Below are positions 20,111 through 30,300 of a DNA stretch of 35,270 bases, in pieces. Location of the stretch: contig FN649737.1 in the NCBI GenBank assembly GCA_000310025.1, positions 2,294,186-2,329,455 on the forward strand. The letters run 5' to 3'. Within the stretch, counting starts at the first letter, position 1. Every line of letters starts with the position of its first letter. The translations under genes and the position numbers were made by a program. Below the pieces are notes generated by a model. The model searched no databases, had not been told where the DNA came from, and saw only the letters and a program-made list of their open reading frames with translations. The stretch comes from Ectocarpus siliculosus (Eukaryota; Sar; Phaeophyceae; Ectocarpales; Ectocarpaceae).

Positions 20111-23100
20111 TCATCCTTGGGGGGCAACAGCGGTCCAGTCGCCGAGGGGGCGGCGGGACAAGCACGGCAGGCCGCCGTCCGCAAGGTCGGACGGGTCCGG
20201 TTCGGGAAATACTTCCTCCGACCCATCGCTCCAGGCACCGTCGTCATCCTGGTCGACGAGTCGGCTACGAAAACCGCCACCTGCAGCGGTGTCGTCCTCG
20301 TGGAGACACCAGTCCGGTCCTCTTGGGGCGAGCGAGCCGGGGGCGCGGCGGCCGCTGCTGCTCTCGTGCTTTGGGCTGACGAAGGCGAGGTCGCCGCCGG
20401 ACCGGTCGAAAAGTTGGGCCGGAGACGCGACGGCCTGGAGAGCGAGCGGGTGGGAAGGGGTCGGGTTGCTTTAGGTCGTAAGACCCGAGCGTTTCATCGG
20501 GCAACGATGAAAACCCGCCGATAGAGGAGGCGGAGAGCGGGGGTTTATATCGTTCTGTTCCGCTTCGCCAACCGGCCCACAGCGTTCCTACATGCCTTCC
20601 AAGTTGTTAAAGCGTTCCGACACCTGAATCCTCTTGTTCAGGGAACCAGTGGCGGCAAGTGACAAAGGAGCAAAGGGTGAGCCTCGGGTACTACTGTATA
20701 CAGCCCGATATGAGGGCTTTGGTGGCGACAGCACCGTTGGAGGCAGGAAACTGGTCGTGCGGAATGGATCTTTTGTCGCCGGCGAAAACGTGTCAATACG
20801 GGTGGCCGCCCCCGAACACCCCCGAACATTGTGCACGCTTAAGAGCCCTCGGCAGTAAGAACGCAAGCAGCACTAAAACGGCGCGCCTGCGGCCGAAGAA
20901 AAACAGCGGCTTTTCAACCCTTACGGTATGCAGCACCTCTTCGTTGTCTTGTCACTGCTGCCGACCAACGACAAAACACTCCGCGACTTCTTCTCACCAT
21001 GTCCGTGCCGAAGGTGCTGCTCATATCCATCCGGTCGGGGGGGAAACGAGGGCCGCGATCCTCCTCCGCCGACACGCTGACCCAGTTCTCGTTGCCGTGC
21101 TCTGTGAACCAGCCTCGTGCCCACGGGTCGGGGTCCAGGTCACCGGAATTCCCCGGAGGGGTCCAACGGCCCGGCGAATAACGGCCCGGCGTCGCAGCGC
21201 CATTGCCGCGGTTCGGAGCGGGGCGGTCGCCGGAGGAGAAGCGCGCGGCCGCCGGCCGGCGGTCTGGCCGCTCCCTTTCGGCCGGCGACATACGCCCGGA
21301 ACAGGCACCCACGCCTTCCACTTCGGACGGGAACTCCTCCAATGACGACGGCTTACTCTCGCTGCCGATTGCTCGCTGAAAGGTAACCCCGCCCCCCCCG
21401 CCCAGCCGCGGGCTGCAGGGGCGCAAGTAGTCCTCAATCACGGACGGCGTGTCTGTCGCCTGCGCGGGCAAGGAAACCAGCGGTGGCGGCGGCGGCGGCG
21501 GCGGTAGGGGCGCCCTTCCCTCTCGAGAAGAAGAACACTCGTCGCTCCAAATCGTGCCGCCTTGCAGCCGCTCGAGAAACGCGCGCATCCGTGGGGAGCT
21601 CGGTCGGTTGGGGTATGGAGACCCTTCGTCCCTTTCCAGCGATGGCCATACGTTCGCGCGCGGCTCTTGCGGGTTGTTCCTGGGTGAGCCCCTGCCCTCA
21701 GCGACGGCGCTCGACACCTTGGTCGCCACTCCCCACTTCGCAGGGCGACACCCAGGTCGTGCCACGGCGCCGCCCGGGTCCTCGTGGACAGAAGGAGGGG
21801 GCCCGACGACTATTTTGGCTCTGTCGGGCGGTGAGCCCTGCTCCGGCCCTGTGAATTGTCTAGTGGTAGTGAGAGAGAAGCAGATGCCACAGCAGTCGCG
21901 TTGGAACAGGCTGACACCATTTCGCAGGTATGATGGACGCGTTTCAGCCGTTTTCAGCTGTATGCGAACTGGTATATCCACTATTAAATACTCCATGCTA
22001 TTCACAGCGGGGCTCGATTATTTGCCGTGAGACACTATGTATGTCCCGTTGTTCTACGCATTGCAGAGCACTACAAGCGTACGTTCCCGGCCGTGGTTAG
22101 CTTCTACAACAGGGTGATCCATCACCATCTCGCAACCGCTCTCCGTCTATCGCAATAATGCCGCTTCATAGCCAGCGACATGGCGTGGTAGTGCCGACAG
22201 CCTACCACGTTATTGTACCGTTGTGTCGCTGGCCCTTAATTATGGCCGTGAGACAGCAACGTCAGGTCCGGCATATGTCGGATACAAACTTTCGTGGAAT
22301 CTTGTACTCAGTCAGTCAAAACTACATCAGTTGCCGGAAAGATAGTTTTTTGGCGCCATGTTGGCTGGAAAGGCTCAGTCCGGGATGGAGGGAAGACCAC
22401 AATGGTGAAACGACTAAATAGACAGAGACCACACTTGTACCGTTTGTTTATACCTCATTGGCTTGTCCAAGCGACGCATCAGTTCCAGGAAGCTCTCGAG
22501 ATTCTCGCTCGCCAGGACGTACGCTACGGCCATTGAATGCTCACTTTTGGGACCGCTTTCACGCATCCTCTGGGCTGCGACTATCAAGCTTTTTCTCGGG
22601 CCGTAATTCTGGTCGCACCCCAGGTAGGCGCTGATAATGGTGCTCATGCCTTGTTGGTAAGAGCGGAACGCCTTTTTTGAAGGTGTTCGTAGAAATAACG
22701 ATCCAAACCAGGAGAAGAACGCGTTGGGCAGGTTGGTCGCTATATGGTATTCGCAGCTGGGGAGGCGGCGGCATTCAAGGATTCCGTTGTCGTACACAGA
22801 AGAAAGCTGCTGAACAAAACGAAATCTTGACAATCCACGCACGATGCTCGACGAACAGCGGTCAACGCACACGCAGATGACGGGGCAGCAGGCGTACGTA
22901 CAACCTACAGACGCCCCGCGGTCAAATACATGTGTAGACGGTCCGGCTCATATTGAACATCTCGTTTGGGCTATTCTACCTGCATCTGGTTGGGTCGCTC
23001 GCCCGGAGCGAAGGGGTCCACCTCGCCCAGCACTTCCCTGGCTCCTTTCGCCACGATCTGGGCTGAGCGTGCTGTTGTCGGGTCCGCGAAGTAGCGGTCC

Positions 23101-23117
23101 AGCTCGTACTTGGACAT
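20111..23117 (-). CDS. Unrecognised five-exon protein, about 658 residues
   Basis: On the minus strand the exons are 23117-22980, 22809-22454, 21859-20925, 20847-20624 and 20434-20111 (stop TGA at 20113-20111). Phases agree at every junction and the lengths sum to 1977 nt. The acceptors of exons 2, 3 and 5 have strong pyrimidine tracts. Residues 1-165 look globular: MSKYELDRYFADPTTARSAQ, GEVDPFAPGERPNQM, ECRRLPSCEYHIATNL, FFSWFGSLFLRTPSKKAF, MSTIISAYLGCDQNYGPRKS and ASENLESFLELMRRLDKPM. Residues 166-551 are Pro/Ser/Gly-rich and probably disordered, with a run of eight Pro. The last 107 are acidic (DQDDDGAWSDGSEE) and end PLGDWTAVAPQG. I recognise no family. The start is the ATG at 23117, the first after an in-frame stop; an upstream exon from ATG 23302 is an alternative. 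The exon 3/4 junction (C/GTAAGG, intron only 77 nt) is the weakest part. Confidence 0.72.
22454..23117 (-). other. Globular N-terminal exons of the unrecognised minus-strand gene
   Basis: Exon 1 is preceded by TTTTGTCCCGATGTTCAG and followed by GTAGAA. Exon 2 is preceded by GATTTCGTTTTGTTCAG and followed by GTATAA. Both therefore look like internal exons by their signals, so the true start may lie further upstream: the CAG before AAG-ATG at 23121 could be an acceptor. The open frame from ATG 23302 encodes a helical peptide (RLETVYRQLDAGQRAMAAEH) that could be part of a first exon. I could not find a strong phase-0 donor in it. Confidence 0.65.
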
Positions 23118-24374
23118 CTTCTGAACATCGGGACAAAAGGAAGAGAGACCACACGGTGAGCGACCGATGACGATTCATGATCGCGCGAAAGAAGGTCACT
23201 AGCCACGGCAGCAGCTGCTGCATGTTCTGCTGCCATCGCGCGCTGGCCTGCATCAAGCTGTCTGTACACCGTCTCTAAGCGTTGTCCGAGAACACGATAC
23301 ATACATGCGTTTGTGGCTCATCGGTATTATTTTCCGCGTTCGGTCAGAACGGAACGAGATCAATTTGCTCGCCCCCCGAACCTAAAACAAGCAGTCCCTG
23401 CAATCTGACCAGGTGATTGCAGAGGCTGTTTGAGGTTGCTACTCTGAGAGCCAATCCCTTTTCCTCGCCTGGTTCAGCATGACGAAGCGGTCGTGAGGCT
23501 GTCCGGCAGGGTTATTAGTCTGAGAAGGAGCCGCCGGGTTGCGAACAATGCTTTGTTCCGACCCTCGAAGTTCCTCACCGTCCCCAGTGGTAGAAACAGT
23601 GTTTGACCCCATGCATCTTGTCGCTGCGTCGTCGTCGTCAACGCAACCTAAACCCTACTCCTTGGTTGTAATGCAGGCTCGTCGGTGCGAGTATTGTATG
23701 TATGTAGACCAGGGGGTTGTATGCATAAGACGTCGGATAGATGCTCAAGGGCGAGATGCAAGTCTACACATCCGGACGCCACGAAACACATGTAATCAAA
23801 CATTCTCTTCTTGACATCGTTGGTGGCAGGGCGCATCTTCGTGTTTGAGATGACGATAAACTTGTTGGTACTGAAGTAAGGAGTATAAATTGCAGAAACG
23901 GTGCTACTGCTGTGTGGTAAATGGGTATGCATATGTAGACGAAGACGAAAAATCCCGTTGAAATGACGGTTTCATGCGGCAGAACCTCTGGTTGGCGTCG
24001 TCGTCGGCGATAGATAGATGGAGAGACACGCATCAAAAAAAGGAGCCACAGGCAGGAAGAGCCACAAATCGCATAACAATCATTACGTCCCGAGAGCGAA
24101 CAGGAGACCACGCCTGCAGAGAAGCCCGTTCAATCATACACGCCTTGCTGCTGAGGACGAAGCAAGTCCGTGTCAGCCGCACGCCCGTGCCTTTCAGTCA
24201 GCGAGGGAGAGAGAGAGAGAGAGAGAGGAGACTGACGCAGGGGGAGCCGAGAAAAAAATAATCTCTGGAAAATAGAGTGCGCGAGCGGGGCAACGGCAAA
24301 GAGAAGGAGAGCGGTTCTGTCTGCAACTTGGCTGGACACTTTGAGAGCGAGAGAGGAAAAAGAGGTCCTGCACG
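23118..24374. promoter_or_regulatory. Divergent intergenic/promoter region between genes 3 and 4
   Basis: Gene 3 (minus) and gene 4 (plus) start on opposite sides of this roughly 1.26 kb stretch, a head-to-head arrangement that could hold a shared promoter. A (GA)n run lies at 24204-24230, about 145 bp before the gene 4 ATG. No TATA-like or other core element is clear enough to call. The left end may include 5' UTR or a first exon of gene 3 (see 23302). Confidence 0.45.
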
Positions 24375-27300
24375 ATGTTCAGCTGCTGCGCGCTCTTCAG
24401 CCAGGCAGATGAGCCGGCTGACACGGAACACCTCAAGGCGCTAGACGTGAGTGTGGGTTCTTGGCGGGGGCAGCAGCTGTGGAACAAATCTCTGTCTTTT
24501 TTTTCCTTTTTTCGAACCCTCTCTCTCTGTTTTTTCCTCTCCTCCACAAGGCCTTTTTTGTGCGGTGAATCGCGGACCTGTCGCGACACACACAAACAGC
24601 AGCAGCAGTACCCTTCAGGGACATTTACATGTAACAGGGCCACGAACAGCAGCAGGCACAGGTGATATTCAGGTAGCTCACAGGGCTCGTTCGTGGTACG
24701 TACAAGGGATGGACAAAAAAAAGGACCGGAGGATCGTTGGAGGAGGAGGGGTTGGTTCAAGCGCTGCTCGCTATTTTTGCTGCTGCCAACAATCTGCAAC
24801 CGTTTCCGCGCGTACAATACATGTTGCATATAGCAGCACCTACAAGTCGTTGGAGAGATAAGATAGATCATCGCACCTGAAAACCTGCGTGCATCACCGT
24901 CCTCATCATCATCAGCTGCACGCTTCTTCCTCTCCCTGCACTCAGAAAGTAGAGCCGTCCTTCTCGACAGCGGGGAGAGCGTACGGGACGTTCTTTTCAA
25001 ACTCACTCCTGTGATCGTAACGTTGTTGTGTTTTTTTTTCCTGTTCCCAGACCTTCTTTTTTTTGCCGCGCCGCAGCAGCTGCTGTTGCTGCTGGTGCGG
25101 TCTAAATAGAAGGCACGCACGCACAGCCTATAGCTATGTACGCGGGTTGAGAGGATGGGAATTCAGCCGACAGCAGCGCGGCGAGCTTAACCCACGTAGC
25201 AGCAGCTCCAAACCTCGATATTTTCCAATAGTAGACTAAAGCGCCACAACAACAATGGTCAGGCGTGTACATATATCTGGACGCTTCGAATTCGGTCTGC
25301 CGACCGTGCCTCCGCCCCTCTCTCTCTCTCTGCTCTGTGAAAACGGAACCTAAATCCAGATTTTTTTTTGGTAATAATCGCCCGACGCCCGGCACACACG
25401 CGCTTTCACCAGCAGCAGTAGCAGGGATTGAGTCGCGCGGATGTTTTTTTCTGGCGAGGGAAGGAGAGAGAGCGCGAGAAAGAGAGAGAGCATCGGTTGC
25501 CACTTCTCGGCCAACCTCTATTTTTTCCACCCCTCTTCGAACGTTTGTTGGCATAGAGCAAAAACAGCGACCAGCGCTAATGTGGATATTTTTGCGCTTC
25601 CTCCGGCACACGCTGCATCATCATCCGGAGAAAGATTCGATGTATGCATTGTAGCGCCCGGTGGAACGGATGATGCGCCGCGCATGACTACACCATACTA
25701 AATACTGCTGTCTGCTGTTTGTCACTCACTCCGATATTTATTTATGGTACTGCCCTCCATTTCCTCCAAGAGGTGCAATTTTTTTGAGGAGAACAAAATG
25801 GAGTGTAGACTACTGCTGTTGCTGCATTGCTTACGTACAACGATGATACGTTGCCTAATACATTGCATACTCCTGCTTTACCACTGCCCGCGCTGTAGTT
25901 GGAACGGTCGTTTTGTCTTGGGGATTAGACATAAAAAAAGTATACCTCCGTCAGTGGTGCACGTTACTTGGTACTCGTAACAAAACAGAAGAACACCGTT
26001 TCATTTCAGAAGTTGTGTACGTTATCTCTACATAATGGTATTTGTACCAGTAAACGCATTTCATCGATTTGTAACGATGAATAGCATAATATGCAGGCAT
26101 ACATAGATACCGCCGTGACTTTTTTTTTAGAAAGTTAACATTACCTCACAGAAAGACTACCCGTTCGTGACTTTTGTGCAAGTTGGGGGCCCCCTCGTCA
26201 ACGAGCACAATCGAGCACAAGAGGGCACGTGGATTCAAATAGAGCAAAACGCTAAACAAGCTCTGTGAATCGAATCCGATTCAAGCAATCAATTCGTCCG
26301 GGGTGATGAGAATCGGAAGCGAAAATGATGACTTGTTTCAGGCTGTTGGTGGCTGCCAAGCAGCTTCTCCAGCCACTCCACTCCGATGCTCTAATCCTTG
26401 CGGTACTTCTGTAATTTGTATTTTTTTTAAGGGGTTGAAGACAAGCTGTTTTTTGACGCTGGCTCTATTCACACTTACATCCAATAACAAAAAAAAACTT
26501 CCTCCCGGTTTTTGATCCCATGCACTCCACTGCTGACGAGGATACCATGTGGTTAATTGTTGTCGTCGATGGAGAAGTCTCGGGATTAAATTCGGGCAAC
26601 GACAATGGATAAAAAAAAGAAGGTTAATGGCATGAAGTTTGGGTGGATCCCATGCCGTGGCAGGAAGCCTCATTTCGCCCCAAACTCTACATAAATACAT
26701 CGTCGACAACTATTCCGCAGTAGAATGATGTCGAAATCATGGAACCACGAAGGGGTGCTGTGGATGAGAACAGATGAACTGCAGAAAGGCTTGAAGCAAG
26801 TGCCCACTTGTGGCAAGCCTTCCCAAACCGAACGGAGGGAAAAGAGTACGGTAAGAATGACGGTCTCCCCACCCGCCCAACTGTATTTTGATTTTATTTC
26901 CGGGGTGGTTACTCTTTGGCTCGACGGCCGCGTTGACAACGACGTCAACGCGGGGGGTAGTAACCCTGGGTGGAGTCTCCAGGCTTTTCGAAGCGGGAGG
27001 ACTCATTTCATCTCAAACTCTACATCATCGACAACTATTCCGCGGCATCAGTAGAGGACACCATGAAAGAGGCGTCGTGCGTGCTGGCACGTTCAGGTTT
27101 GCTATTTGAGCTCAAGTATCGAAGGTCGCAGCAGTCTCTGAAAAACGTCCGTAAATGTGCGCCGGGAACCAAGCGGAATCCAACATTTGTCACAGCCGCT
27201 GTGACACCTCCACGGACCGTCAACCCCTGAATGGAGGGTCGTCAGCAGTATAGCTATCATAGCCGGTCGCCCCGGTGGTCTAGTTGGTATCCTCGAAACC

Positions 27301-30300
27301 TTCTAGAGGTCAGGTCAGGGGTTCGAATCCCGGCGTAAGCGAGCTTTTCTTGCAAAGTGATTTTTTCTCTCGCTTCCGCTCCTGGCCTAGTGGATAGCGC
27401 TAGTTCGTGTGTACACAGAGGGAAGAGAGTGCTGAACTCTTCTGGCATTAAAAATCGCAGGCAAAGTACCGCAGGAGGGGAGGGTAGAGAGGGGCTCTTT
27501 TTTTATTTTTCTTAATATGACACAACGAAACCATCTCTATCATAGAAAAGAGTCTGAGACAGATTAGCAATGGATTCATAGCGTCAGAAAGTACCTGTAT
27601 GTCTACGATTGCTCTTTTGTGTGACCACGTGTTGGAGTAAACGGCGCTAGTGCTGTGAGCGCTGATTTGAAGTGAAGACAAAAAAAAAAAAAGATCATAG
27701 TGGCATAGTAAACCCGCATTCAGGAGGTTGGGGTCAGAGGTGGAGAGCACAGTACAAGACACTGGGTGTGGGTCTAATTTGCGGAGATTGTACAACATAG
27801 TAGGCAATAAATCTGTTTGCGCGCCCTACCATCCCCGTACAGTGTGGCAGTATAGATGACCTACGAAGTATTGCAACTGGTGCGCACGGGACGCCTTCCA
27901 TGGTCGCAGGCTAACCGCACCAAAGAGTATGCATGCAATCCCCTCAACCAAAAATCAAAGAGAAACATGCACGGTACACGTCGATCCGCAGGCAACAGAT
28001 TTCGCAGCAGGCGGTGTGTCGGGGGTCGTGGTTTTGGTCACCTGCCGCGGTACTGCTGTAGGTTAGTTGTTGGTGGGGAAGCCTGTCCCTCGTTTAATTG
28101 ACTTGACGTGTGCACGGCAGCCTTCAAGGCCTCCGCGGCAAGCCTGCACAACATACGAGGTGAAGGCTGAAAATGACCTCCAAGAAGAAACGCTTGTCAC
28201 GCCGTCTTGATTCCACCTGAAGGCACTGCGAAGTCGTGCGCTTGCTTGTAGCGATAGGGTCGGGTTGGGGTGGGTCGTGTCGACACCTAGCGCAGATTTT
28301 TGATACGATGAACCCTCGTTGGAGCTGGGCATTTTACATATCTTGCCGTTGGTGCGGGGTGCGCTCGTGGTAGTGAAGGAAATGAAGGAAATCACATACT
28401 GCTGTTGTGGCGTTTACACGTACACAAGCAGGTCTGGCCTGGAGACTGCCGGTTTTCGTCTCACCACCGTTGTTTTGCTGGCTGGAAGGGCGTTGCACGG
28501 CGACACAGCTGATTGGGTGCTCCACAGCTCCTTGTGCACACTAAATAGCTGCAATTTGCATTTCACAACGCAAGATGCGGATATGCAGTATCATGGCTGA
28601 GATTAAGGTTAACGTTTTACAGAGGTTAACGTTAATGTTCCACAGAGAAACGTGAACGAAACGTTACTGAATGTTCCCCCACCCGTTACGGCGAGATGCA
28701 AACACGCCCCCTTCGACTACACGTTCTTTATGTGAATGTATCCATATCTTCCAAAAAACGTGATTCCAGGAGCGCACTTTCCGACAATCGTGTGTCGGTC
28801 TTTTTTTATCGTTGGGCGACACCGCACAATCAACCCGCCCACCCCCACCCCCACCCCCACCCCCCTCCCACGTAACCCCCAGGAGGTCGACGCTGCCGGG
28901 GAGGGCGAGATATCCATTAAGGTGGACGGAGATGACATGATGGCCGGGTCCGGCGAGTTCGACGGCACGCCTGTCTCGAGCAGCCCAAGGGTGCTGTCCG
29001 CTCAGCGGAGCGCCGACGACGCGTCTTCTGCAATGCAAGTTGCAGAGAGGGTGAGTTTTTTATTTTATTTTTGTTTTATTGTTTTCTTAACATGTACCAC
29101 AACATATCCATTTTTCTATCCTTAGACAAGTTCTTTTTTTTTTTTCATAATGGACCGCCTTCCTTCGCGAGAAATTGAGTTCATGAAGAATTTTTTAGAA
29201 CAGGGAGGGGATACGCAGAGTTCATGAAGAACTATTTAGAACAGGGAGGGGATACGTAGACCCTATCCCTCAACCAGATTGCGTATTTACTTGAATGAAA
29301 AACATGCGAAGGTTACTGTCGTTTTCGCGTGTTTGTTGTTGCCTTGACGATAAAACCTTGTGATATCTGTACATGCATCTGTAGATGCTGTACATGGTGG
29401 TCCCAATTGACGCGGGCGGAAGCCTTTCGTGATCACGGGCAACTACGAAATAAAGGGTGCACCACACCATTCTACTCTACTGTAGGAATCATGGAATTTG
29501 TGGGGGGGGGTCTTTTTTCCCTCCGTTGTTGTTGTTGTTGTTATTGCGTTCCGTCGATACCGCGTCTTTGCCCCCAAGTCAAGCTCCGAAAACAGACAAG
29601 TCTTCCAACTCATACCCGCCCATGCGCTTCGGTGGCTCCACCTCCCCCCCCCACTTGTTTTGGCTCTCAGCAGTGCTACAATATATATGCGCAAATCCTT
29701 GCTTTCCGGGATAGTCGGGTGTCGTTTCCGACGTCCGGAAGCATGCTCCAGAGCTGCTCGTCTGTTGGTTGGCCTTGTAAGCGTGCACCTCATTTTTTCA
29801 GTGTTTTTGTGTTCTGTTCTGTTCTGTTCTGTTCTATTCTATTCTTTTTGTTTATTTTCTTCTTGCGAGAACAGTAACTTTATACAAGCACGACCACGGC
29901 TTTCTGATATCCCCGCCCCCTCTCCCTCGCTCCTCCCCCCCCTTCCTCCCCCCTTCTGTCCCGAGGGCAGGAGGTGTTGCAGGCGAAGATCGAGATGTCG
30001 AGATCAGAGGTGGAGGGTAAGGCAGCGGCGGAGGCCGAAGCCGCGGCGCAGGAAGCCACACGGGAGGCTGAGGCGGACGTAGCCGCCGCGGAAGAGGCGA
30101 GGATTGCCGCGCAGACGGAGGCAGAGACAGCCAGTGCCGAGGTGTGTTTCTGTCTCCAGCAGTTAGCGCCGACCCGCAATGAACAACTTGACAGTCTGAG
30201 CGCCGAGAAGCTCAGTATGTATATCTGTCTATAGCAGTGAGGTCCCGCACGTGGGAAGAACTTAGCACTTGATATATATGTCTACAGCTTTTAGGGCACG

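Larger units (their letters stand above)
24447..28882. other. Large first intron of the coiled-coil gene
   Basis: No exon with a good acceptor, donor and compatible phase was found on the plus strand. The stretch contains CT- and GA-rich runs (24505-24545, 25317-25332, 25465-25492), a local duplication (26640-27055), a SINE-like element (27262-27445), a perfect 17 bp palindrome GTCACAGCCGCTGTGAC near 27188, and a C-rich microsatellite just before exon 2 (28838-28868). Long minus-strand open frames here are GA/CT-repeat artefacts. Confidence 0.5.

Noticed and set aside
19919-20524. Plus-strand open frame of about 200 codons
   Set aside because: It overlaps the last exon of the minus-strand gene. 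The minus frame has a strong acceptor, phase agreement with upstream exons and a natural stop, whereas the plus frame has no splice partners. It reads as the GC-rich shadow of the real exon.
24194-25120. Minus-strand open frame of about 300 codons
   Set aside because: Its composition is driven by GA/CT repeats (runs of Ser-Leu and Arg-Lys). It has no motif, and it covers the opposite strand of exon 1 of the coiled-coil gene.
27267-27345. tRNA gene
   Set aside because: A and B boxes are present, but the acceptor stem cannot pair and the T stem is broken at its base, so a SINE or pseudogene is more likely.
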